Of a DNA stretch of 64,000 bases, positions 1-7,632 are shown piece by piece. The stretch is from Actinomadura atramentaria DSM 43919 (GTDB taxonomy: Bacteria > Actinomycetota > Actinomycetes > Streptosporangiales > Streptosporangiaceae), in the NCBI RefSeq assembly GCF_000381885.1, contig NZ_KB907210.1:124001-188000 (forward strand), read 5' to 3'. Under the pieces are notes generated by a model that saw only the letters and a program-made list of their open reading frames with translations, did not search any database and was not told the origin of the DNA. Position numbers and translations under genes: made by a program. Numbering within the stretch: position 1 is the stretch's first letter; every line of letters starts with the position of its first letter.

Positions 1-515
1 TCGTCGGCCTGGTCGGGCACGGCGCGGTCGCGCGGCGGCTGGAGCCCGCGCTGACGGCGCTGGGCGCGACCGTCGTGTGGCACAGCCGCTCCGGCTCGGC
101 CGCCGATCCGACCTGGCGGCCGCTCGACGCGCTGCTCGCCGAGGCCGACATCGTCTCGCTGCACCTGCCGCTCACCCCCGACACCGAACGGCTCATCGAC
201 GCGACGCGCCTGGCCCGCATGAAGCCCGGCGCGATCCTCGTCAACACCTCGCGCGGCGCGATCGTGGACGAGCCCGCGCTCGTCCGCGCCCTGCGCGACG
301 GCCCGCTCGCCGCAGCCGGCCTCGACGTCTTCGCGACCGAACCGGTGGCCCCGAACAACCCGCTGCTCACCCTCGACAACGTCGTCGTCACCCCGCACGC
401 CGCCTGGCTCACCGCCGAGACACTGGACCGCTGCATCGCCATAGCCGCCGACAACGCCCACCGCCTGGCCTCCGGCCGCCCACTCCGCAACATCGCCCAG
501 GAAGGCACCCGCTGA
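1..515 (+). CDS. D-2-hydroxyacid dehydrogenase, C-terminal part (5' truncated by window edge)
   Basis: The reading frame is already open at base 3 and ends at TGA 513-515. It begins in the Rossmann nucleotide-binding loop (GLVGHGAVA, GxGxxG-like). It continues with the signatures of NAD-dependent 2-hydroxyacid dehydrogenases: the MKPGAILVNTSRG block, the DEPALVRAL helix, the catalytic-Glu segment around AAAGLDVFATEP, and a HAAW end motif carrying the catalytic His. The family reduces 2-oxoacids to D-2-hydroxyacids with NAD(P)H in the cytoplasm (SerA/LdhA/glyoxylate reductase superfamily). The N-terminal substrate-domain half lies before the window, so the substrate cannot be inferred. The convergent exonuclease gene stops 4 bp downstream. 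Confidence 0.9.
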   Translation, partial: VGLVGHGAVARRLEPALTALGATVVWHSRSGSAADPTWRPLDALLAEADIVSLHLPLTPDTERLIDATRLARMKPGAILVNTSRGAIVDEPALVRALRDGPLAAAGLDVFATEPVAPNNPLLTLDNVVVTPHAAWLTAETLDRCIAIAADNAHRLASGRPLRNIAQEGTR

Positions 516-519
516 CGGG

Positions 520-1281
520 TCAGGCGTCGTAGGGGATCAGGGGCCAGGCTCCGGTGCAGGCTGCGGCGCGGGCTTCGAGGCGGGCGCGGTCGGCGGGGTC
601 GGACTGGCGGGCGGCCTGGCGGCGGAAGTAGTCGGCCATCGAGTCCTCCTGCTCCCGCCGCGCGCGGACCTGGAGGGCGTGCAGGTCGTCGAGGGAGAGG
701 CGGGCGATCTCCGGGTGGCGCTGGGCGATCCGCCAGGCGACGCGGGCCGCCGCCAGGGCGTCCTGCGCGGAGTCGTGCGCGCCGTTCAGCGGGACGGCGT
801 AGTGCTCGCAGAGCGCGCCGAGCTGGCGGCTGCCGCGCCGGTAGCGGTCCAGGTGCTTGTCGAGGACGAACGGGTCCACCGCGCGCAGCGACGTCGGGCC
901 GCCCAGCAGCCGGTCCGTCAGCGGCTTGACGCCGTGCCGACGCGCCTCGCGGTCGAAGACGGTCAGGTCGTAGGCGATGTTCATCGCGACGATCGGGACG
1001 CCCGCGTCCACCGCGCCCGCCAGGCTCGCGGCGATCTCCTCGACCGCGCGCGCCGGGTCCGTCCCGGACGCCTCGGCGGCCTCGGTGGTGATGCCGTGGA
1101 CGGCGGTCGCGTCGGCGGGGATCGGCCGCGTCGGGCGCAGCAGCCACCGCTCGGTGCGCGGGGCGGCGCGGCCGGAGCCGTCCACGGTCGCGACGCAGGC
1201 CGTCACGATGCGCGCGTCCGCCGGGTCGGCGGCGTCGGTCTCCAGGTCGAACGCGCAGAGGCGGCCGAGGTGCCAGTTCAC
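520..1281 (-). CDS. DnaQ-like 3'-5' exonuclease (DNA polymerase III epsilon type)
   Basis: This is a 253-residue single-domain protein. Exo I motif is FDLET (D12, E14 from the GTG start), Exo II lies around NIAYDLTVFDREA, and Exo III is HDSAQDALAA, giving the DEDDh metal-ligand pattern. The family removes nucleotides from 3' ends for proofreading or repair; small free-standing epsilon-like proteins of this size are common in actinomycetes. The GTG at 1281 is chosen because family members begin with a WHxGxLxxFDLET block right at the N terminus. No good ribosome site precedes it. Instead a 16-codon ORF with a strong GGAGG site overlaps the GTG, suggesting translational coupling. It converges on the dehydrogenase. 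The cellular role is inferred from the fold only. Confidence 0.85.
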   Translation of the reverse strand: MNWHLGRLCAFDLETDAADPADARIVTACVATVDGSGRAAPRTERWLLRPTRPIPADATAVHGITTEAAEASGTDPARAVEEIAASLAGAVDAGVPIVAMNIAYDLTVFDREARRHGVKPLTDRLLGGPTSLRAVDPFVLDKHLDRYRRGSRQLGALCEHYAVPLNGAHDSAQDALAAARVAWRIAQRHPEIARLSLDDLHALQVRARREQEDSMADYFRRQAARQSDPADRARLEARAAACTGAWPLIPYDA

Positions 1282-1328
1282 GCGGCACCGCCCGTCGCCG
1301 GGGCGGGGATGGACCGGGGGGCGTTCAT
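1278..1328 (-). CDS. possible 16-codon leader ORF coupled to the exonuclease gene
   Basis: An ATG at 1328 follows a GGAGG ribosome site (1333-1337) and opens a 16-codon frame whose TGA overlaps the exonuclease GTG by two bases. The peptide is Pro/Ala-rich (MNAPRSIPAPATGGAA). The downstream gene lacks its own convincing ribosome site, so this may be a leader that delivers ribosomes by termination-reinitiation. An alternative is a single-base sequencing error that separated a true in-frame start from the exonuclease. Nothing else supports it. Confidence 0.35.
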   Translation of the reverse strand: MNAPRSIPAPATGGAA

Positions 1329-1477
1329 CGGGACCTCCTGCGCGCGGAAACCGTCGTTGTTGCCGGCACCATCTTTCCCTGATCTTGCGCCGCCGGGCGC
1401 GGGATCGCGCCGACCGCCGCCGTCCGGTTGCCGGATGACGCGTATGACCCGGTACGCGTGGTTCTAAGCTGTCCGCC

Positions 1478-3070
1478 GTGACGTCTGGGCGGATGGTGGT
1501 CGACGGCCGGTTCGAGCTGCGGGAACGGCTCGGCAGCGGCGGCATGGGGACGGTCTGGCGCGCGCTGGACCTGGCGCTGGAGCGCGAGGTCGCGCTGAAG
1601 GAAGTCCGGTTCGACGACGCGGGCGCGCCCGATCCCGCGCTCGCGCGGCAGTTGCGCGAGCGGGTCATGCGCGAGGCCCGCGCGCTCGCCCGCGTCGACC
1701 ACCCCAACGTGGTGACGATCCACCACATCGTGGACTCGCCGGAGCTGCCGCACCCGTGGCTCGTCATGGAGCTGGTGCGCGGCCGGTCGCTGCAGGACCG
1801 GCTGGCGGACGGGCCGCTGACGCCCGCCGAGGGCGCGGCGGTCGGGCGCGGCGTGCTGGGCGCGCTGCGGGCCGTCCACGCGGCGGGGATCTGCCACCGC
1901 GACGTCAAGCCCGCGAACGTCCTGCTGCGCGCGGACGGGACGCCGGTCCTCACCGACTTCGGCATCGCCGTGCTGGAGGACGCGTCCCGCGTGACGGCGA
2001 CGGGCGGGCTGGTCGGCTCGCCGGAGTACATCGCGCCGGAGCGGCTGCACGGGCTGGAGGGCGACCCGGCGTCGGACCTGTGGTCGCTCGGGCTGCTGCT
2101 GTACGTGGCGGTCGAGGGCGGCAACCCGCTGCGCCGGACGACGGCGGCGGCGACGCTCGCGGCCGTCATGACGGCGGAGCTGCCGCCGCCGCACCGCGCG
2201 GGGCCGCTCGCGCCGGTGCTGCGGGCGCTGCTGGTCCGCGATCCGGCGGCGCGGCCGGCGGCCGATCAGGTGGACCGGATGCTCGCCGAGGCCGCCGCGA
2301 CCTCCGGCCCCGCGACCCCGCCGCCGATGACACCGCCGATGACGCCGCCGATGACTCCCCCGCCGTTCCCGGCCGCCGCGTGGAGCCCGCCGCCCGCCAC
2401 CGCGCCGGGCGGGGCGCGGCCGAGACGCGGTCCGCGGGTCGCGGCCGTCGCCGCCGCGGGCGCGGCCGTGTTCGTCGTGGCGCTGGTCGCGGCGGCGGTG
2501 ATCGTGCTCCCGCGCGTCGTGGACGCGTCCCGGAACGCGGCGGGCCCGCCGGCGCCGACCGCGAGCGGCGGCGGCGCGTCCGCGACGGCCCGCGCCCGCG
2601 AGGCCGCCGAGCCCGCGACGCTCCTGACGCCCGCCGGAATCCGCGAGGTCATCGAGAAGGTCTCGGCCGCGTCCGGCAGCACGCAGTTCGCCGAGCTGAC
2701 GGTCTTCCCCGACCGCGCGGACGCCGACGCGCCCGTCCGGGGCCGCCGCGCCGCGTTCGACAACTACACCTACGAGAAGGGCGCGGACGCGGCCGTCCGC
2801 AGCGGCCCGAGCGTCGCGATCACGACGGGCGACGCCAAGGTGGACCCGGCGAAGTTCGACTGGGACGCGCTGCCCGCGCTGCTGCGCCGGGCCGAGCGGA
2901 CGCTGAAGGTGCCGAAGCCGACGAGCGTCTACGTCATCGTCCGCGCCGCGTGGACGTTCAACGGCGACGCCCCGACCGTGTTCGTCTACCGCAGCGACGA
3001 CTACGGCGGCGGCTACCTGGCGGTGAACCTCAAGGGCCGGGTGATCAAGACGATCGCCTCGGACGCGTAG
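1478..3070 (+). CDS. PknB-type membrane serine/threonine protein kinase
   Basis: This 530-residue protein has an N-terminal Hanks-type kinase domain (about residues 10-270): Gly loop GSGGMG (19-24), ATP lysine K41, catalytic HRDVKPAN loop (H140-D142), DFG (160-162) and an activation-segment end GSPEYIAPE. A Pro-rich linker with MTPP repeats follows, then one hydrophobic membrane segment (about 321-345) and a roughly 180-residue extracellular domain without PASTA repeats. Bacterial kinases of this layout sense external signals and phosphorylate cytoplasmic targets. The outer domain resembles no ligand-binding module I can name. The GTG at 1478 is the earliest start fitting the kinase N terminus; ATG 1493 (residue 6) is an alternative. 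It stands alone between an opposing exonuclease and an opposing oxidoreductase. Confidence 0.92.
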   Translation: MTSGRMVVDGRFELRERLGSGGMGTVWRALDLALEREVALKEVRFDDAGAPDPALARQLRERVMREARALARVDHPNVVTIHHIVDSPELPHPWLVMELVRGRSLQDRLADGPLTPAEGAAVGRGVLGALRAVHAAGICHRDVKPANVLLRADGTPVLTDFGIAVLEDASRVTATGGLVGSPEYIAPERLHGLEGDPASDLWSLGLLLYVAVEGGNPLRRTTAAATLAAVMTAELPPPHRAGPLAPVLRALLVRDPAARPAADQVDRMLAEAAATSGPATPPPMTPPMTPPMTPPPFPAAAWSPPPATAPGGARPRRGPRVAAVAAAGAAVFVVALVAAAVIVLPRVVDASRNAAGPPAPTASGGGASATARAREAAEPATLLTPAGIREVIEKVSAASGSTQFAELTVFPDRADADAPVRGRRAAFDNYTYEKGADAAVRSGPSVAITTGDAKVDPAKFDWDALPALLRRAERTLKVPKPTSVYVIVRAAWTFNGDAPTVFVYRSDDYGGGYLAVNLKGRVIKTIASDA

Positions 3071-3073
3071 CGG

Positions 3074-3910
3074 TCAGCAGGGCAGGAACCGGGCGGCGTA
3101 GTCGTCCAGGACGGGCAGCACCTCGTCGGCCGTCCCGCCCGGCACCCGCAGCACCACCTCGTCGATGCCGAGTCCGGCGTAGTAGGCGAGCTTGCCCGCG
3201 TCCGGCACGGTCCCGAACGGGACGACGCGCAGCGCCGCCGGGTCGCGCCCGGCCCGCTCGGCGGCGCGCCGCAGTTCGGGCAGCGCCTCGCGGACGCCGC
3301 GCCCGCCGATCGGCAGCCACCCGTCCGCGAGTTCGGCGATGTGCGCGAACAGCCGGGGGCCGGGCGCGCCGCCGATGAGGACGGGCGGTCCGGCGGCGGG
3401 CTTCGGCCACGCCCAGCTCGGGGCGAACCGGACGTGCCGCCCGTCGAACCCGGCGACGTCCCGCGTCCACAGCGCGCGCATCGCCAGCAGGTGCTCGCGC
3501 GCGACGCCGCGCCGCTCCGCGAACGCGACGCCGTGGTCGGCGGCCTCCTCCCGGTTCCAGCCGTAGCCGACGCCGAACACGAACCGCCCGCCCGACAGCC
3601 GGTCCAGGGTGGCGACGGCCTTGGCGGTCACGATCGGCTCGCGCTGCGCGACGAGGCACACGCCCGTCCCGAGCCGGATCGTCGTGGTGACGGCGGCGGC
3701 CGCCGCGAGCGCGACGAGCGGGTCGAGGGTGCGCGCGTACTCGTCCGCGAGGACGGCGTCGCCGGTCGGCGGCGGCGTGTCCCGGCTCACCGGGATGTGG
3801 GTGTGCTCGGGCAGGTAGACGGACGCGAACCCGCGCTCCTCGGCCGCGCGGGCGAGCGCGACGGGCGACATCGTGCGGTCCGTGGCGAAGAGGGTGATCC
3901 CGAGGCGCAT
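3074..3910 (-). CDS. LLM-class F420-dependent oxidoreductase
   Basis: This 278-residue luciferase-like TIM-barrel protein starts with a first strand typical of the family (MRLGITLF) and contains RLGTGV, LDRLSGGRF, FGVGYGWNREE and PPVLIGGAPGPRLF. These are hallmarks of the TIGR03619-type F420-dependent subgroup in actinomycetes. Such enzymes transfer hydride between reduced F420 and alcohol, imine or nitro-type substrates; the substrate here is unknown. Its ATG overlaps the stop of the upstream hydantoinase remnant (ATGA), so it was probably the second gene of that catabolic operon. It may be a surviving gene of a decayed operon. The stop is 3 bp from the convergent kinase gene. Confidence 0.88.
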   Translation of the reverse strand: MRLGITLFATDRTMSPVALARAAEERGFASVYLPEHTHIPVSRDTPPPTGDAVLADEYARTLDPLVALAAAAAVTTTIRLGTGVCLVAQREPIVTAKAVATLDRLSGGRFVFGVGYGWNREEAADHGVAFAERRGVAREHLLAMRALWTRDVAGFDGRHVRFAPSWAWPKPAAGPPVLIGGAPGPRLFAHIAELADGWLPIGGRGVREALPELRRAAERAGRDPAALRVVPFGTVPDAGKLAYYAGLGIDEVVLRVPGGTADEVLPVLDDYAARFLPC

Positions 3911-4763
3911 CAGACGTCCGTCCCGTAGTCGCGGGCCGCTCCGGCGGCGGTGACCTTCCGCGCGGCGGCGTCGGCGCGGACCGCCGCGCGCGGCCGGTCG
4001 CGCGGGTCGCCGACGCCCCCGCCGCCGGTGGTTTCGACGACGAACGCCTCGCCCGCGCGGAACGGGACGTTGTTGAGCTTGCCCGCCAGCCGCTCGGCCG
4101 CGCCGTCCGCGTGCAGCCGGTAGAACCCGCCGCACCGCCCCGCCCGTCCGCCGGACCGGCCCGGCGGCGGATGGACGAGCCGGTCGCCGCGCGTCGTGAC
4201 GTGCGTGTCGGCCAGGAGCCGGAAGACCGTCCGGGTGCCGAGCCCGCCGCGCCACCGGCCGGGCCCGCCGGAGTCGGGGATCAGCGCGACCTCCTCGATC
4301 CGGAACGGACAGCGGGTCTCGGCGGGTTCGACCTGCGGGACGGAGTTGCGGCCGACGCCGAAGTGGACGCCGGTCGCGTCGGGCCCGTCCGCGCCGTGCC
4401 GCGCCCCGCCGCCGCCGCCGAAGTCGTACGCGAGGTGGATCCAGAACGGCGGTGCGGCGGACGCGAGGCTGAACGGCTGCGCGTGGTGACGAACGCGACG
4501 CGGCCGCCGCGGCCCTCCAGGACCAGGTTGGTGGCGAGCGTCGTGGCGTGGACGACGCGGACGACGTCGGCGGGGCGCACGCGGGCCTCGGCGAGGACGG
4601 CCCGCACGCCGTCCACGACCGCGGCGGCCGGGTCGCCCGGTGTGCTGAGGCGCTTGGCGACGGCCTCCTGGCCGCGCGGTCCGGCGAGGACGACGTCGGT
4701 GAACGTCCCGCCGACGTCCACGCCGACGGTGCGCCCGCCGGGGCGGGGCGGCGCGTCCGGCAT
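3910..4763 (-). pseudogene. hyuA-hyuB (hydantoinase/oxoprolinase) operon remnant fused by deletion
   Basis: From ATG 4763, after a GGAGG site, about 90 codons read as the N terminus of a HyuA/oxoprolinase A subunit: GVDVGGTFTDVVL (phosphate-binding loop), KRLSTPGDPAAAVVDG, HATTLATNLVLEGRG and VAFVTT. Near 4480-4490 the homology stops. In another frame the C-terminal roughly 200 residues of a HyuB subunit follow (GGGGARHGADG, PDSGGPGRWRGGLGTRTV, NNVPFRAGEAFVVETTGGGG), ending at 3910. Intact HyuA and HyuB are about 680 and 550 residues, so roughly 3 kb is missing and the join is out of frame. The complex would have hydrolysed hydantoin- or oxoproline-type rings using ATP. It cannot be functional as read. 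Confidence 0.85.
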
Positions 4764-4867
4764 CGGGGTCCTCCCTCCGGGGCGGTGCCTCGGAGCCTAG
4801 AGCAGTATTTAGCCAAGCGATAGCTCGGTTTGCGATGGCCCCGCGCGGGACCGGTAGCGTCGCGCCC

Positions 4868-5734
4868 ATGCGGCTTCACGTGGGATGCGCGATGTGGGCG
4901 CACGCGCCCTGGCAGGGGCGGTTCGTCCCGTCCGGTCTGCCGCCCGGCGAGCGGCTGCGGGCGTACGCGGGCTGGTGCGACGCGGTCGAGGGGAACACGA
5001 CGTTCTATGCCACGCCGACGCGCGAGACCGTCGAGACGTGGGCCGCGCAGACGCCGCCCGACTTCCTCCTGCTGCCCAAGCTGCCCCGGACCGTCACCCA
5101 CGACCGCCGCCTCGCGGGCGGCGACGCCGAGCTGGACGCGGCGATGCGCGCGTTCCTCGACGCGATGGAACCGCTCGGCCCGCGCGCGCCCGCGCTGTGG
5201 GCGCAGCTCCCCGGCTCGTTCGGCCCCGCCGAACTCGGCGTGCTCGCGGCGTTCCTGCGGCGGCTGCCGCGCGCGTACCGCGCCGTCGTCGAGGTCCGGC
5301 ACCCGGCGTTCTTCACCGACGACCGCGCGGCGGCGCACCTGGAGCGCGTCCTCGGCGAGACCGGCGCGGAGTGGGCGACGTTCGACACGACGGCGCTGTT
5401 CGAGGGCGGCCTGCCCACCAGCGACGCGGAACGCGAGGCGTGGGCGAAGAAGCCGCGCCTCCCCCGCCGCACGCGCGTGCTCACCGACCGTCCCGTCCTG
5501 CGCTACCTGGGCCGCGACGATCCGGAGCGCACCGCCGAGGGCTGGCGTCCGTGGGTCGAGCGGACGGCGGAATGGCTCCGGGAGGGCCGCTCCCCCACCG
5601 TCTTCGTCCACACCCCGACCAACACCGACTCCCTGGAACTGGCCCGCCGCTTCCACACCGACGTCCGCGCCCTCGTCCCCGGACTCCACCCACTCCCCGA
5701 ACCGACCCCCGCCGGCCCTCCGACGCTGTTCTAG
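4868..5734 (+). CDS. DUF72 family protein (YecE-like)
   Basis: This 288-residue protein is recognisable as DUF72: start MRLHVGCAMWAH (the family's VGTSGW-like opening), EGNTTFYATP, FLLLPKLPRTVTHD, WAQLPGSFGP, AVVEVRHPAFF and a C-terminal VFVHTPTNTDSLELAR. DUF72 proteins have a TIM-barrel-like fold; their biochemical role is not established. The ATG at 4868 fits the family start. No ribosome site precedes it, so a leaderless transcript is possible. It is divergent from the hyu remnant. The terminal TAG overlaps the TAG of the ABC gene on the other strand in the tetramer CTAG. Confidence 0.88.
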   Translation: MRLHVGCAMWAHAPWQGRFVPSGLPPGERLRAYAGWCDAVEGNTTFYATPTRETVETWAAQTPPDFLLLPKLPRTVTHDRRLAGGDAELDAAMRAFLDAMEPLGPRAPALWAQLPGSFGPAELGVLAAFLRRLPRAYRAVVEVRHPAFFTDDRAAAHLERVLGETGAEWATFDTTALFEGGLPTSDAEREAWAKKPRLPRRTRVLTDRPVLRYLGRDDPERTAEGWRPWVERTAEWLREGRSPTVFVHTPTNTDSLELARRFHTDVRALVPGLHPLPEPTPAGPPTLF

Positions 5735-6405
5735 CCCGCCGGTGCCAAACGGCCGTCGTCGATGTGGAGGACGCGGTCGGCGGCGGTGAGGGCGGCCGAG
5801 TCGTGGGTGACCATCAGGGTCGCCAGGCCGCGGTCGCGGGTGAGGGACGCCAGGAGCGCGGTGACGGACGCGCCGCGTTCGCGGTCCAGGGCGCTCGTCG
5901 GCTCGTCCACCAGCAGGACGGCCGGGTCGTTCATCAGCGCGCGGGCGATGTTGACGCGCTGGCGCTCGCCGCCGGACAGCGCGTGCGGGCGGCGGTGCGC
6001 CGCGCCGTCGAGGCCCACGGCGGCCAGCAGCGCGCGGGCGCGGTCCGTCGCGGCGCGCGGCGAGCCGCCCGCCAGGTGCGCCATGACGCGGAGCTGGTCC
6101 AGCGCCGTCAGGGACGGCAGCAGGTTCGGCTGCTGGAAGACGATCCCGACGAGGTCCCGCCGGACGCGGGTCCGGACCGCGCGGGACGCGCCCGTCACGT
6201 CGCGCCCGGCGACGGCGACGCGCCCCGAGTCGGGCGCGACGAGCGTCGCCGCGACCGCGAGCAGGCTCGACTTGCCCGACCCGGACGGCCCCGCGACGGC
6301 GGCGAACTCCCCCGCCGCGACGGTCAGGCCGACGTGGTCGAGCGCGGTGAGGCGGCGGTCCCCGTCCGGGTACGTGAGGACGACGTCGCGCAGGTCGAGG
6401 CTCAT
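5731..6405 (-). CDS. ABC transporter ATP-binding protein (MacB/LolD-type exporter ATPase)
   Basis: This 224-residue single nucleotide-binding domain contains Walker A GPSGSGKS, Q-loop FQQPNLLPSL, signature LSGGERQR, Walker B VLLVDEPTSALD and H-loop VTHD. The first strand and the SLTALDQL segment place it with the LolD/MacB/SalX branch that works with FtsX-type permeases. It would power export or membrane extraction of a peptide, lipid or drug together with the permease encoded just upstream. Its ATG overlaps the permease stop (ATGA). A two-component pair is divergent, a layout often used for cell-envelope stress or antimicrobial resistance. The substrate is not readable from the sequence. Confidence 0.93.
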   Translation of the reverse strand: MSLDLRDVVLTYPDGDRRLTALDHVGLTVAAGEFAAVAGPSGSGKSSLLAVAATLVAPDSGRVAVAGRDVTGASRAVRTRVRRDLVGIVFQQPNLLPSLTALDQLRVMAHLAGGSPRAATDRARALLAAVGLDGAAHRRPHALSGGERQRVNIARALMNDPAVLLVDEPTSALDRERGASVTALLASLTRDRGLATLMVTHDSAALTAADRVLHIDDGRLAPAG

Positions 6406-7487
6406 CGGGCGGCTCCCAGGGCGGTCAGCGGATCGGCGGACACGATCGGGCGCAGCGCGGCCGCCGCGCCCGCCGCACCGAGCAGGACGAGCACCGCGAC
6501 GGGCGGCACGACGATCGCCGCGGACAGCGCGAACGGCGCGGCGTCCCCGGCGAGCGCGCCGAGCAGCGCGCCGAGGCCGCCGCCGAGCGCGGCCCCGGCG
6601 AGCAGCACCGCGACGGCCTGCGCGAGCGCGTCCCGCAGCAGGTAGCCGGTGCTCGCGCCGAGCGCCTTGAGGACGGCGACGTCGGTGCGGCGCTGGATCG
6701 TCCAGACGGTGAAGAACGCGCCGATGACCAGCGCGGAGATCGTGAACAGGAACGCCCGCATGAGCTGCAGCGAACCGTTCTCGGCGGTGAACGAGCCGAT
6801 GGCGGCGCGGGCGTCGCCGGGGGTGAGCGCGGTCGTGCCGAGGCGGCGGTCGGCGGCGGCGAGATCGGCGCGGCCGGTGGCGGACACCGCGAGGACGGTC
6901 GCGAACGCGCCGCCGGACAGCGCGTGCCAGTCGTCGAGCGCCACCCACGCCACCGGCGCGTGCCCGTAGGACGCGTCCGCGCCGACGCCCGCGACGGCGA
7001 GCGTCCGGTCCCCGACGCGGACGCGGTCCCCCGCACGCAGCCCGGTGTCGGCGGCGAGCGCGGCCGACAGCACGACCGCGCCGGGCGCGGGGGCGCCGCC
7101 GGAGGCGCGGGCGAGCGCACCGCCGGGCTCGACGCCGAAGACGGCCGCCCCCTCGCCCCGCCCGGACGCGGCGGCGACCCGGTTCATGGCGACGCCGAGC
7201 GGTTCGGCGGCCGTCACGCCCGGCACGCGCCGCCATTCCTCCAGCGTGCGGGCGGTGACGCGGCTGTCGTCGAACGAGGCGGCGGCGCGCCGCCCGTCCG
7301 GGCCGGGCGGCGCGGCGAAGACGATCCGGTCGGCGGGCAGCGCCTCGACCGCCGACGCGTTGGCGCGGGCGAGGCCGCCGGTCAGGCCGGACAGCACCGT
7401 GACGAGCGCGGTGATCAGCGCGACGACCGCGCCCATGAGCGCGAACCGGCCGCGCGCGAACCGCAGGTCGCGCAGGGCGACGAACAT
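6402..7487 (-). CDS. ABC transporter permease, FtsX/MacB type
   Basis: This 361-residue protein has an N-terminal membrane segment after a basic start (RDLRFARGRFALMGAVVALITAL), a periplasm-side soluble MacB-like domain of about 220 residues, and three C-terminal membrane helices in the usual FtsX arrangement (FLFTISALVIGAFFTVWTIQ, then a cytoplasmic VLKALGAS coupling loop, then two hydrophobic helices). The VLKALGAS loop is the conserved contact to the ATPase. Start ATG 7487 is chosen because the conserved N terminus begins there and a GGAAGGA site lies at a suitable distance. It is first gene of a two-gene operon, with an inverted repeat in its upstream region. Confidence 0.9.
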   Translation of the reverse strand: MFVALRDLRFARGRFALMGAVVALITALVTVLSGLTGGLARANASAVEALPADRIVFAAPPGPDGRRAAASFDDSRVTARTLEEWRRVPGVTAAEPLGVAMNRVAAASGRGEGAAVFGVEPGGALARASGGAPAPGAVVLSAALAADTGLRAGDRVRVGDRTLAVAGVGADASYGHAPVAWVALDDWHALSGGAFATVLAVSATGRADLAAADRRLGTTALTPGDARAAIGSFTAENGSLQLMRAFLFTISALVIGAFFTVWTIQRRTDVAVLKALGASTGYLLRDALAQAVAVLLAGAALGGGLGALLGALAGDAAPFALSAAIVVPPVAVLVLLGAAGAAAALRPIVSADPLTALGAAR

Positions 7488-7573
7488 CCGGGGGTCCTTC
7501 CGTTCGGTCTGGGGTGGACGCCTTCCAGCCTCGGCGGCGGCCTCCTCGCGGGGCATCGCGCGAACGGTCCCGC

Positions 7574-7599
7574 CCGCATCCATCGAACGATGGATGCGG
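7574..7599. promoter_or_regulatory. perfect 12-bp-arm palindrome between ABC exporter and two-component genes
   Basis: CCGCATCCATCG at 7574-7585 and its exact reverse complement at 7588-7599 are separated by AA. It lies midway in the 145-bp divergent intergenic region, 87 bp from the permease start and 33 bp from the kinase start. The symmetry, 26-bp size and position fit an operator for a dimeric regulator; the adjacent NarL-type response regulator is the obvious candidate. No factor-independent terminator is expected at this position. Confidence 0.6.
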
Positions 7600-7632
7600 A
7601 CCCTGGGAGGGGGACGTTTACGCTGGTGAACG

